Origin: DASPKM01 sp036402175
Lineage (GTDB): Bacteria > Bacteroidota > Bacteroidia > Chitinophagales > Chitinophagaceae
Assembly (NCBI GenBank): GCA_036402175.1
Contig: DASWTK010000219.1
Coordinates: forward strand, 1-23,857
DNA: 23,857 nucleotides
Direction of reading: 5' to 3'
Shown: positions 1 to 7,913 of the stretch, in pieces
Layout: each line of letters begins with the position of its first letter
How positions within the stretch are numbered: the first letter of the stretch is position 1
Translations under genes and position numbers: made by a program
Notes under the pieces: model-generated
Told to the model about the DNA's origin: nothing
What the model saw: only the letters and a program-made list of their open reading frames with translations
The model's database searches: none

Positions 1-404
1 TCAGGGCCGAATACTGGAAAGGCACGCAAACAGCAACCGCCTCTACTTCAGAAACACCGGGTTTATTGTTGAATGAGCCTTATTATATAAGGGAATTTGA
101 TGCGGCTTTTCTGCTGTTCCTGCAGAATATAATTAACTCGAAGCACCAGATCGGCATCAAGTACGACTGGTACGATCCCAATACCAAAGTCAGCAGCCAC
201 CAGATAGGTAAAGCCGCAACTAATTTCACACCTGCTGATATCCGTTATAATACGCTCGGCCTTGGCTACATATATTATATTAATGATAATCTCAAAGTGG
301 TGCTCTGGTACGATCATGTAAAAAATGAAAAAACCAACCTGGCTGGTTTTACAAATGACGTAGACGATAATATTTTCACCTGCAGGCTGCAGTTCAGGTT
401 CTGA
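1..404 (+). CDS. Outer-membrane porin, C-terminal part (phosphate-selective porin O/P type)
   Basis: The frame is open from base 3 to the TGA at 402-404, giving about 133 residues with no start in the window, so this is the 3' end of a longer gene. The visible part has alternating hydrophobic/polar strands (IGIKYDWYDPN, LGLGYIYYINDNLKVVLWYDHVK, FTCRLQFRF) and ends in Phe, the usual C-terminal residue of an outer-membrane beta-barrel. The strand pattern and the RAEYWKGTQ start of the fragment resemble the C-terminus of phosphate-selective porin O/P family proteins in Bacteroidota. Family assignment is from recall of the pattern. Its place next to a putative Pho-box promoter and phosphatase genes fits a role in anion/phosphate passage across the outer membrane, but substrate specificity is inference. 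Another 16- to 18-strand porin family remains possible. Confidence 0.7.
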   Translation, partial: RAEYWKGTQTATASTSETPGLLLNEPYYIREFDAAFLLFLQNIINSKHQIGIKYDWYDPNTKVSSHQIGKAATNFTPADIRYNTLGLGYIYYINDNLKVVLWYDHVKNEKTNLAGFTNDVDDNIFTCRLQFRF

Positions 405-456
405 TCACTTCTATTCTTTCGATCTCCTCTTGCACGCCTCGTTTGTGAACGAGTGG

Positions 457-494
457 TTAATGATTCCTTAATACTGGGGTAATCTGCTGATAAC
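457..494 (+). promoter_or_regulatory. Putative Pho box: four 11-bp-spaced direct repeats
   Basis: TTAAT (457), TTAAT (468), GTAAT (479) and ATAAC (490) recur at exactly 11-bp intervals. The last repeat starts 15 bp before the -7 element at 505. Proteobacterial PhoB boxes are 7-bp units (CTGTCAT/CTGTAAC) repeated every 11 bp, so spacing and core both match that scheme. The same layout occurs upstream of the metallophosphoesterase gene (6734-6771). Binding by the local PhoB-like regulator is inferred. Confidence 0.6.
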
Positions 495-504
495 ATGAGG
501 CGGA

Positions 505-512
505 TACTTTTG
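505..512 (+). promoter_or_regulatory. -7 promoter element of the TonB receptor gene
   Basis: TACTTTTG matches the Bacteroidota -7 consensus TAnnTTTG and lies 14 bp before the ATG at 527. No clear TTTG -33 element is present about 19 bp upstream. That position is occupied by the 11-bp repeats, as expected for an activator-dependent promoter. The leader would be very short. Confidence 0.55.
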
Positions 513-526
513 CGGCATATTCAAAA

Positions 527-3325
527 ATGCCGATTGTGAGATTAAAATTCTTCTGTTCCTTATGTTTTGTTTTCCTGGCCTTATCCTCCTTTGGCCAGTC
601 GGTAAGATTAAATGGCAAGGTGATCAATTCAAAAAACGAACCCGTTGCCGGTGCTACCATAACGGTGATGGGTCTTGAGCGATCTTTTGCCGCAGATGTG
701 GAAGGCCGTTTCAGTCTTACCCTTGACGCGGGTAAAAAATACAACCTGATCGTTTCAAGCGCGGGATATGATTCGAAGAACCTGGAAGATGTTGAATTGA
801 AGACCAGCGAAGAGAACAATATCACAATTGTACTTGAAACCAAAGCCAATCTTTCTGAAGTGGTGGTTCGTACCAGCGTAAGACGTGAATCAACTTCGGC
901 AATAATCAACCTTCAACGAAACAATACAGCTGTTTCAAGTGGCCTGGCGGCTGATTTCATTCGACGTACGCCTGACAAAAACACGGGCGAAGTTTTGAAA
1001 CGCGTGAGCGGTGCAAGCATTCAGGATAACAAGTTCGTGATCATAAGAGGACTGAGTGACCGGTATAACGCGGCATTTATTAATAACACCCAACTTCCGA
1101 GCTCGGAGCCGGACCGGAAATCATTTTCATTCGATGTAATTCCGGCGAATATGATCGACAACATCGTCATTAATAAAACCGCAACTCCTGAACTGACAGG
1201 TGAATTCGCCGGCGGACTTGTACAGGTTCAGACGAAAGATATACCCTCCAGGAATTTTCTGAGCATAGGCGCGCAGTTTGGTTTTAATACGCAATCCGTT
1301 TTCAAAGATTTTACCAGCAACCCGCGCAGCAAAACAGACTGGATCGGATTTGATGACGGCGCCCGTAACTTCCCATCCGGTTTCCCGAAGTCGGCCCAGC
1401 AATATCGTTCGCTTGGCGCAACAGTAGAAGGGCAGGACCAGCAACTGGCATATTCAAGACTTTTCTCAAACGATAATTACCGTCGGGTCACATCAACTGT
1501 AGCGCCAATCCAGACTTATAATCTTTCTTTCGGTAACGTTAAGCGGTTTAAGAATGGCGCGTCATTCGGAACAGTATTCTCGACTATTTACAGGAATTCA
1601 AAACTGGTATACGATGTAGAGCGTTCATTTTTTGAGAAGGATAAAACACCCATTTTTACTTTTACCGATATCCAGAACAGGTATCAGACCAATGTTGGCG
1701 CGCTGCTGAACCTGACATACGCTCATAAAAATCATAAAGTTTCTTTTAAGAACATTTTCAACCGATTCTTTGAGGATAATTATTTCACAAGAACGGGAGT
1801 AAATACCAATCGTCTCCAGAATGTTAACCTTTCTTCTTCAATTCTGAATCAGCGTACTTTCTACAGCGGTCAGCTTGAAGGCGATCACCAGCTTCGACTG
1901 GCTAAGATGAAATTCAGGTGGAACGCGGGTTATTCACTGGTGACCAGGGATCAGCCCGACATGCGGACTTCATTGTATGTTCAGCCTTTATCGGGAGGGG
2001 AATTTGAGATGGACCCTGATGATACACGCCGTTTCTTTTCATCATTAGAGGATCACAGTGTTAGTGCAGCCGGAACTCTGAGCATTCCATTCAAGATGTT
2101 CGGCGAAACACAAACTTTCAAGATCGGTGGGTCAACCCTTTTGCGTTTCCGTGATTTCAAAAGCAGGATATTCAGGTATACACCTTTTTCGAACAATACT
2201 TTTAATACCAGCCTTGCATACCTGCCCGTTGACAAAATTTTTTCTCCTGAGAATATTTCACGCTCCGGATTTGTGCTGGACGAGTTCACCAACAATGAAG
2301 ATAAATACTTCGGAATCTCAGCTTTGAATTCGGGTTTTCTGATGTTTGATAATAAACTGTCAGATGTTTTAAGGATAGTGTGGGGCGCAAGAGTTGAATT
2401 CTTTGAGCAGTTCCTTAAAACGAAAGACCGGTCAGCAAAGAATGTAGTTATCAATCCTGAGACCTGGGACGTGCTGCCATCGCTGAATCTGACCTGGTCG
2501 GTTACAGAAAAGAACAATGTCCGCGTTGGGTTGTACCAGACCGTTGCCCGTCCCGAGTTCAGGGAGATCGCGCCTTTCGCGTTTTTTGATTACGAACAGA
2601 ATTATGGCATATCAGGAAGGCCCGATCTGAAGCGCACTAAGATTTATAACGCAGATATCAGATATGAGATATATCCTGGCGCAGGCGAAGCGATAACGCT
2701 TGGCGCATTCTTCAAGCGATTCAGTCATCCAATTGAGTTTCGCCTCGATCCGGGAAGCAATGCAGACAGGAGATTGTATTTCTACCAGAACGCGCGTAAT
2801 GCAAATACATATGGAGTGGAGCTTGAAATGAGAAAGAACCTTTCATTCCTCGACAATACAAATCCATTGCTGGATAACATGAGCTTCTTTGGAAACTTCA
2901 CTTATATTTTCTCTGATGTAACCTTTGCCGATGAGCTTTCGGGCGCTCCCGTTTCTGCAAACCGTCCAATCCAGGGTCAGTCGCCTTACTTAATTAATGC
3001 AGGCCTGCAATACACCAGCAGCCAGTCAGGATTTAATGCGTCGTTGCTTTATAACAGGATCGGACAAAGGCTGGCATTGGTTGGCAATACCGACTTCCCG
3101 GATATTTATGAGCGCCCGCGTCACTTGCTGGATATCCAGTTCGCGAAGCGCATCATCAATAAAAAAGGCGAGATCAAGCTGCAGCTATCAGATATCCTTA
3201 ACCAGGCAGTTTACCTGTACGAGAATGTGGATGCCAAAAAAGCATTTTCAAAAGGTAGCGACCGGCTGTTCAGTTCATACAAACCCGGATCAACGATCAG
3301 CGTAGGTTTCAGTTATGATTTTTAA
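527..3325 (+). CDS. TonB-dependent outer-membrane receptor
   Basis: A 932-residue protein. Residues 1-24 form a signal peptide ending SFGQ; about 26-105 is a CarboxypepD_reg-like beta-sandwich (VRLNGKVINSKNEPVAGATI); 109-118 (LSEVVVRTSV) is the linker into a plug domain at about 120-240 containing VIIRGLSDRYNA (171-182) and the typical plug ending FAGGLVQVQTKDIP. The remainder is a 22-strand-type barrel ending VGFSYDF with terminal Phe. Such receptors import scarce substrates using the TonB-ExbBD energy system. The substrate cannot be read from sequence. The gene is followed after 40 bp by a surface lipoprotein, so the two probably form an operon analogous to, but not homologous with, SusC/SusD pairs. 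The putative Pho box and porin neighbour suggest a phosphate or organophosphate ligand (inference). The ATG at 527 gives a well-formed signal peptide. Confidence 0.9.
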   Translation: MPIVRLKFFCSLCFVFLALSSFGQSVRLNGKVINSKNEPVAGATITVMGLERSFAADVEGRFSLTLDAGKKYNLIVSSAGYDSKNLEDVELKTSEENNITIVLETKANLSEVVVRTSVRRESTSAIINLQRNNTAVSSGLAADFIRRTPDKNTGEVLKRVSGASIQDNKFVIIRGLSDRYNAAFINNTQLPSSEPDRKSFSFDVIPANMIDNIVINKTATPELTGEFAGGLVQVQTKDIPSRNFLSIGAQFGFNTQSVFKDFTSNPRSKTDWIGFDDGARNFPSGFPKSAQQYRSLGATVEGQDQQLAYSRLFSNDNYRRVTSTVAPIQTYNLSFGNVKRFKNGASFGTVFSTIYRNSKLVYDVERSFFEKDKTPIFTFTDIQNRYQTNVGALLNLTYAHKNHKVSFKNIFNRFFEDNYFTRTGVNTNRLQNVNLSSSILNQRTFYSGQLEGDHQLRLAKMKFRWNAGYSLVTRDQPDMRTSLYVQPLSGGEFEMDPDDTRRFFSSLEDHSVSAAGTLSIPFKMFGETQTFKIGGSTLLRFRDFKSRIFRYTPFSNNTFNTSLAYLPVDKIFSPENISRSGFVLDEFTNNEDKYFGISALNSGFLMFDNKLSDVLRIVWGARVEFFEQFLKTKDRSAKNVVINPETWDVLPSLNLTWSVTEKNNVRVGLYQTVARPEFREIAPFAFFDYEQNYGISGRPDLKRTKIYNADIRYEIYPGAGEAITLGAFFKRFSHPIEFRLDPGSNADRRLYFYQNARNANTYGVELEMRKNLSFLDNTNPLLDNMSFFGNFTYIFSDVTFADELSGAPVSANRPIQGQSPYLINAGLQYTSSQSGFNASLLYNRIGQRLALVGNTDFPDIYERPRHLLDIQFAKRIINKKGEIKLQLSDILNQAVYLYENVDAKKAFSKGSDRLFSSYKPGSTISVGFSYDF

Positions 3326-3365
3326 ATCAAACAATTCAAGAATTACACCCTAATAAGTTTTTTAT

Positions 3366-4703
3366 ATGAAAAAGTTAGTTGGCTTTTCTTTACTGGTGAT
3401 GTTGTTTACTTCCTGTGTAAAAGTGGATATGGACGATGATGATGGGGTTACGAATCCTCCTCCAACGGGAACCACATCCGTTCTTGAGGGAACGATTGAT
3501 AAAAGCATGACGCTTCCCAAAGGAAAGTACACACTGAAAGGATATGTATACGTGAATAATGGCGCGATTCTGACCTTTGAAGCTGGTTCTGTGATCGTAA
3601 GTGATATTACTGAGAAAGGCGCATTGATCATTGAGCGTGGCTCAAAGCTGATTGCAGATGGAAAACCAGATCAGCCGATCGTGTTCACTTCCGGCAAACC
3701 CGCTGGTTCAAGAGGAGCAGGCGACTGGGGTGGAATAATATTGTTAGGCAAAGCCCCCACCAACAGGCCTACCTCGCCTGCACCGATCATCGAAGGTGGT
3801 GTGAACCGTCCTTACGGCGGAGTTGACGCGAATGACAATTCAGGCATACTCAGGTATGTAAGGATCGAATTCTCAGGAATCGCTGCTGAGCCGGGATCAG
3901 AGATCAATGGATTAACACTCGGTGGAGTAGGAGCGGGAACGATCATCGAGAACGTACAGGTTTCTTATGGTGCCGATGACGGATATGAATTTTTTGGTGG
4001 AACAGTGAATGCGAAGAACCTGATCTCTTTTGCAACCTATGACGATGATTTTGATTTCGATTTCGGATATGTTGGCAAAATTCAGTTTGCCTTTTCATTG
4101 AGAGATAAACCTGCTGATACTGACGCGGCAAATGGAATCGAATGTGATAATGATGGCTCGGGAACCGCAGCAACTCCATTCACACGTCCACAGTTATCGA
4201 ACTTTACTTTTATTGGTCCTTATGATACTACAGGATCCGCTGCAACGCATAACTACAGCAATCGCTGGAGAAGAGCCGCAAGGTTCGTACTTCGCAATTC
4301 AATTTTACTGGGTCATAGAAAAGGTGGATTCTCAATGGAGTCCGATGCTACGCTGAATGATTATAAAAACGGAACGTCTGAATTCAAGAATAATATCGTG
4401 GCTGTATATTCAAATCCTTATCTCAGCAGCAACCAGGCAGTAATGAGCAATGCAGATATCAAAACAAAGGCGGAGGCAGATGGATGTATTACACTTGCTT
4501 CACGTGATGATGCGCAGTTAACCGCGGCGTTCAACCTCAATGCTCCAAACCTGGTACCTAAGGCGGGTTCTCCGGCATTGAGTGGGGCAAGCTTTACGGG
4601 AATGGACCAGTTCTTTACTACAGTTGCCTATCGTGGCGCGTTTGGTACTGCTAACTGGACTACAGGCTGGGCAAGCTTCACACCCCAAACAAATGTTTAT
4701 TAA
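3366..4703 (+). CDS. Surface-exposed lipoprotein with beta-helix-like fold
   Basis: A 445-residue protein with a lipoprotein signal peptide: lipobox LFTSC with Cys17, followed by VKVDMDDDDG. An acidic stretch just after the Cys is the known surface-export signal of Bacteroidota lipoproteins. From about residue 45 the chain has right-handed beta-helix-like repeats (VYVNNGAILTFEAGSVI, GALIIERGSKLIADG, QPIVFTS, GDWGGIILLGKAP) and polar/aromatic motifs such as GADDGYEFFGG and DDDFDFDFGY. No catalytic residues of a known enzyme were recognised. It starts 40 bp after the TonB receptor stop with no terminator between, and the strong hairpin at 4752-4775 follows, so receptor and lipoprotein are one transcription unit. 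A role as ligand-capturing partner of the receptor is inferred. A polysaccharide lyase or other beta-helix enzyme is an alternative. Confidence 0.8.
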   Translation: MKKLVGFSLLVMLFTSCVKVDMDDDDGVTNPPPTGTTSVLEGTIDKSMTLPKGKYTLKGYVYVNNGAILTFEAGSVIVSDITEKGALIIERGSKLIADGKPDQPIVFTSGKPAGSRGAGDWGGIILLGKAPTNRPTSPAPIIEGGVNRPYGGVDANDNSGILRYVRIEFSGIAAEPGSEINGLTLGGVGAGTIIENVQVSYGADDGYEFFGGTVNAKNLISFATYDDDFDFDFGYVGKIQFAFSLRDKPADTDAANGIECDNDGSGTAATPFTRPQLSNFTFIGPYDTTGSAATHNYSNRWRRAARFVLRNSILLGHRKGGFSMESDATLNDYKNGTSEFKNNIVAVYSNPYLSSNQAVMSNADIKTKAEADGCITLASRDDAQLTAAFNLNAPNLVPKAGSPALSGASFTGMDQFFTTVAYRGAFGTANWTTGWASFTPQTNVY

Positions 4704-4751
4704 CAGATAATAGAAAAGTTTTTTTTCAGCAAGTAGATTTTCTCATGCGGC

Positions 4752-4781
4752 ACCTTCCGGTTTTTACCGGAAGGTTTTTTT
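4752..4781 (+). terminator. Rho-independent terminator after the receptor/lipoprotein operon
   Basis: A perfect 10-bp stem (ACCTTCCGGT, 4752-4761, with ACCGGAAGGT, 4766-4775), loop TTTT and a run of seven T (4775-4781). It ends the plus-strand operon. The T run overlaps the stop codon (4780-4782) of the convergent glycosyltransferase gene. Confidence 0.9.
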
Positions 4782-5829
4782 ATAAACCAGCATTTGCAAG
4801 TTCATCTATTGTGATTTCCTCTTCCACGCTGAATTGGAGTTTCCTTTCACACATTTCCATGAGTTGTTCAACAATCGTCGCGGTGTTTGCGGTGTACCGG
4901 AAAGCGGGAGGCTGGAAATTCCGGATCCAATGGTCAAACGTGTTGTGAAATCCGGAATCAAGACCAGGTAAACACTTTATTCCTAAACGCTCCAGTGCAG
5001 CGGCGTTACAATATTGCTCATACTGGCCTTTGATTGGCATCACCATCATTTTTTTATTGAGATGAAGCGCCTCGGCCGGCGTTTCGAACCCCGCGCCGCA
5101 AATAATGGCGCTGCAGTTTATAAGGCTTTCGTTGAATCCCTTGCCGGATACGGGAAGGAATGTGATATGTGCGTGTTTCTCCGGTTGTTTGACCTGCCAT
5201 GAAAATACCTGGAACCGATATTCTTTTAATGGGGCGAAGTAATGCAGCAATTCGGGCTGGCAATAGGAAGGGAGGTAAACGGTGATATAACCTCTGTCGA
5301 CCGGCTTAACCCCGAATACTGCTTTTTTTATAACTGGCGTAAAAATGAAATCATCGTACTTCTCAAAATGCAATCCTGCATAATGTGTTGCCTTTGCATA
5401 ATTCCTGAGTATCCATTCTCCAGTTCTGCTGATGTGTGAAGGGCGTGGTGTTTTAGCTGACATGAAGGAGGCCTGATGCCCGAAGTTCACGGATGGTATT
5501 TTTTTTCTGGCACAGGAAAGCGATGTCAGGCAATCAAAATCATTAAGAATGAGATCGTATTTTTCAACTGGCAGATCCCGGATTTCTCTCCTTATACGCG
5601 GCAGGGAAAGTTGTGCTATGATCTTTGATAAATTCAGTCCGCCTTTACAGTTGTAAAATAAGCTCAATCCTTTGCTTCGGTATCTGACCGGCGCATCCAG
5701 ATTCAGAGTGCTGTTTGCCCCGCTTAACAAAATGTCTACCTCACCGTATTTCTGCAGATGAGGCAGTAGTTCCATCGCGCGGCTGATATGACCATTTCCT
5801 GTAGCCTGTACCGCATAAAAAATTCTCAT
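4780..5829 (-). CDS. GT28-like glycosyltransferase (possible lipid glycosyltransferase)
   Basis: A 349-residue protein with a two-lobed GT-B layout. The N-terminal lobe starts MRIFYAVQATGNGHISRA, the glycine-rich 'GxGH' entry motif seen in MurG/UgtP/MGDG-synthase-type GT28 enzymes. The C-terminal lobe has the nucleotide-sugar segment CGAGFETPAEAL (244-255) and KGQYEQYCNAAAL (267-279), comparable to the MurG-like 'GxxTxxE...P...DQ.xNA' pattern. There is no signal peptide or clear membrane segment, so it is probably cytosolic or peripheral. It lies 35 bp downstream of a PlcP-like phosphoesterase on the same strand, probably co-transcribed. Together they could convert phospholipid to diacylglycerol and then to glycolipid during phosphate shortage. 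The family call is fairly secure; the acceptor and sugar are inference. Confidence 0.75.
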   Translation of the reverse strand: MRIFYAVQATGNGHISRAMELLPHLQKYGEVDILLSGANSTLNLDAPVRYRSKGLSLFYNCKGGLNLSKIIAQLSLPRIRREIRDLPVEKYDLILNDFDCLTSLSCARKKIPSVNFGHQASFMSAKTPRPSHISRTGEWILRNYAKATHYAGLHFEKYDDFIFTPVIKKAVFGVKPVDRGYITVYLPSYCQPELLHYFAPLKEYRFQVFSWQVKQPEKHAHITFLPVSGKGFNESLINCSAIICGAGFETPAEALHLNKKMMVMPIKGQYEQYCNAAALERLGIKCLPGLDSGFHNTFDHWIRNFQPPAFRYTANTATIVEQLMEMCERKLQFSVEEEITIDELANAGL

Positions 5830-5864
5830 AAAAGATATAAAGTTGATTTTTTGATAATGAATTA

Positions 5865-6701
5865 CTAAATGGCAAGAGAGCTGATATAAAAACTAATCTC
5901 ATCGGTAATGACGGTAGTTTTTTGACGGGACTCTGCCTGATATTCAGCCGTGAAATTTGAACTGTCGTATTTATAGATCGACCATTCGTTATGTGCATAT
6001 TCCAATGCAGTAAGATGCTCAATCCAATCACCTGAATTGAGATAAGTCACGTCTCCGCTCTTATTACTGATGACACGCTTCTGGGGTTGATGGATATGAC
6101 CGCAAATGACATAATCGTATTTTTTTGCGATGGCAATCTCGGCTGCGGTTGTTTCGAAATCGTTGATCTTGCTTACCGCCTTGTTTACACTTTCCATTAC
6201 GCGTTGTGAAAGGGAAATTCGGCCCCGGCCGGCAAGGCGGAGAAAATAATTAATAAGCCGGTTCAGCTGGATCAGCATCGCATAACCATTGCTGCCAAGC
6301 TTTGCAAGGAAGCGGGCGCTCCCTTTTATAGTGTTGTCAAAAACATCTCCATGAAAGATCCAGGTCATCTTATTGTCTATCTCAAGCACCAGCTTGTCGG
6401 TGAGCATGAAATTTCCCACCTGAATATCTGCGTACCGTCTCAGTAACTCGTCGTGATTGCCGGTGATATAAAAAACCCTGGTGCCATTGGTGATCATGTT
6501 CATGATCTCACGAATGACATTGATATGAGCAGGAGGAAAATAGTTCTTGCTGAATTGCCAGCCATCGATTATATCGCCATTAAGAATTAGAATACTTGGC
6601 GTAACGCTTTTGAGGTAGTTGACAAGTTCTGCGGCACGGCATCCGTAGGTTCCCAGGTGGACATCGGATATTACAACTACATCAACGGATCTTCTTTCCA
6701 T
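5865..6701 (-). CDS. Calcineurin-like metallophosphoesterase, PlcP-like (database name usually UDP-2,3-diacylglucosamine diphosphatase)
   Basis: A 278-residue cytosolic protein with the full metal-binding set of the family: SDVHLG (12-17), NGDIIDGW (41-48), GNHD (81-84), FHGD (116-119) and CGHIHQP (200-206). The long insert between HGD and GHIH, and the closing NSGDWIEHLTAL, resemble rhizobial PlcP, the phospholipase C-like enzyme that removes phosphate head groups during phosphate starvation, more than short classical LpxH. Family databases commonly name this group after LpxH, so a lipid A function is the main alternative. The ATG at 6701 is preceded by a -7 element 14 bp upstream and by a putative Pho box. 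A GT28-like glycosyltransferase follows 35 bp downstream. Confidence 0.8.
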   Translation of the reverse strand: MERRSVDVVVISDVHLGTYGCRAAELVNYLKSVTPSILILNGDIIDGWQFSKNYFPPAHINVIREIMNMITNGTRVFYITGNHDELLRRYADIQVGNFMLTDKLVLEIDNKMTWIFHGDVFDNTIKGSARFLAKLGSNGYAMLIQLNRLINYFLRLAGRGRISLSQRVMESVNKAVSKINDFETTAAEIAIAKKYDYVICGHIHQPQKRVISNKSGDVTYLNSGDWIEHLTALEYAHNEWSIYKYDSSNFTAEYQAESRQKTTVITDEISFYISSLAI

Positions 6702-6715
6702 TGTATGAGGTTTTT

Positions 6716-6723
6716 CAAAGGTA
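6716..6723 (-). promoter_or_regulatory. -7 promoter element of the PlcP-like gene
   Basis: Read on the minus strand this is TACCTTTG, a perfect TAnnTTTG, 14 bp before the ATG at 6701. The spacing to the ATG is the same as for the TonB receptor promoter, and there is again no clear -33 TTTG. Confidence 0.55.
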
Positions 6724-6733
6724 TTTCTGCACT

Positions 6734-6771
6734 ATGACCCTATCATTACGCGATGGTTAATTAATTGTATC
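6734..6771 (-). promoter_or_regulatory. Putative Pho box upstream of the PlcP-like gene
   Basis: On the minus strand GATAC (6771-6767), TTAAC (6760-6756), GTAAT (6749-6745) and GTCAT (6738-6734) are spaced exactly 11 bp apart. The last unit starts 15 bp before the T of the -7 element, the same as at 457-494. GTAAT, GTCAT and TTAAC closely resemble the PhoB half-site core (TGTCAT/TGTAAC). It sits between the divergent PlcP-like and PhoD-like genes; read in the plus direction the repeats are poorer. Confidence 0.6.
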
Positions 6772-6839
6772 GCACTACACTTTTACTGATAAGCACACAG
6801 CATCCGGAATCAAAGGATTGTTATATCTTAACGCCTCTT

Positions 6840-7898
6840 ATGCGAAAGACAGCCTTTTACCTGGTTCTATCTTTTTTTTGCGTGCGCCCCGTTTGCGCCC
6901 AGCAAAGTGAACCCCTGATCTCTAAGATCGCTTTTGGTTCCTGCGCGCATGAAACATCACCCCAGCCAATTCTTGATGTGGTAGTTCAGCATAAACCGGA
7001 TGTTTTTGTTTACCTGGGTGATAATATTTACGGTGATACGAAGGACATGAATGTGTTGCGCGCGAAATACAGGCAGCTGGCGGAAAAGCCGGAGTTCCAG
7101 CGATTGAAAAAAAACGTAAGATTACTGGCTACCTGGGATGATCACGATTATGGCTGGAACGATATCGGCCGTCATTATCCGTTCAAAAAAGAGTCCAAAG
7201 AGATCTTCCTGGAATTTTTCAATGAACCATCAAATTCCGACAGGCGGAAGCATGAGGGCATTTATACTTCATACTTTTTCAAAGGAAATGGGAAGGTTTT
7301 GCAACTCATTTTACTTGATAACAGAACGTTCAGGGATGACCTGCGGATATACAGGGGAGAATTGCACAGGAATGATGAATTCTTTTATTCATTGGATTAC
7401 TATCCGCATCAGACATCAGATTCAACATTGCTGGGAAATGAACAATGGAGCTGGCTCGAGAGCGAGTTGAAAAAACCCGCCGATATCAGGATCATAGGTT
7501 CCGGTTCTCAGTTCGGTATTTCTTATAACGGTTATGAAGCCTGGGCAAATTTTCCGCACGAGCAGAAACGAATGGTCGACCTTATCAAAAAGACCAGGGC
7601 AGAGGGAGTGATCTTTATTACCGGCGACGTGCATTATGGTGAAATCTCGAGGTTAAATTCACCGGGAAGTTATCCGCTCTATGATGTTACTTCAAGCGGA
7701 TTAACATCCACCTGGCATTTCGCAACACCCAATAAGAACCGCATCGAAGGCCCGGTGATGGAAAATCATTTCGGACTTATCACCATTGATTGGGCGAAAA
7801 AGGACATCGAGGTAAAGATGGAGTTATGGGATGTGACAAATAACCAGCGGGTGGAATACACAGTCAGGAAAAGCGAGATTTCTTTCAACAACAGATAA
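6840..7898 (+). CDS. Secreted PhoD-like alkaline phosphatase/phosphodiesterase
   Basis: A 352-residue protein. I chose ATG 6840 because it begins a clean signal peptide (MRKTAFYLVLSFF...VCA, cleavage near 20). The frame could extend to a TTG at 6765, but that would lie in the putative Pho box and give a poor N-terminus. PhoD-family metallophosphatase motifs are present in order: FGSCAHE (32-38), YLGDNIYGD (58-66), ATWDDHDYGWND (97-108), LLDNRTFRD (158-166), GSGSQFG (220-226), ITGDVHYGEISR (260-271) and YDVTSSGLT (281-289). The family uses Ca/Fe or similar metals to hydrolyse phosphate mono- or diesters outside the cytoplasm. It is followed after 15 bp by a DUF5690 membrane protein, probably in the same operon. 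Presence in the putative Pho island supports phosphate scavenging. Exact substrate is unknown. Confidence 0.85.
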   Translation: MRKTAFYLVLSFFCVRPVCAQQSEPLISKIAFGSCAHETSPQPILDVVVQHKPDVFVYLGDNIYGDTKDMNVLRAKYRQLAEKPEFQRLKKNVRLLATWDDHDYGWNDIGRHYPFKKESKEIFLEFFNEPSNSDRRKHEGIYTSYFFKGNGKVLQLILLDNRTFRDDLRIYRGELHRNDEFFYSLDYYPHQTSDSTLLGNEQWSWLESELKKPADIRIIGSGSQFGISYNGYEAWANFPHEQKRMVDLIKKTRAEGVIFITGDVHYGEISRLNSPGSYPLYDVTSSGLTSTWHFATPNKNRIEGPVMENHFGLITIDWAKKDIEVKMELWDVTNNQRVEYTVRKSEISFNNR

Positions 7899-7913
7899 TC
7901 ATTAATCACCATT

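Noticed and set aside
438..453. 6-bp hairpin CTCGTT/AACGAG after the porin gene
   Set aside because: Short and without a T run; not called as a terminator.
6765..6839. Upstream TTG extension of the PhoD-like gene
   Set aside because: It would add 25 polar residues before a clean signal peptide and start inside the putative Pho box, so the ATG at 6840 is preferred.
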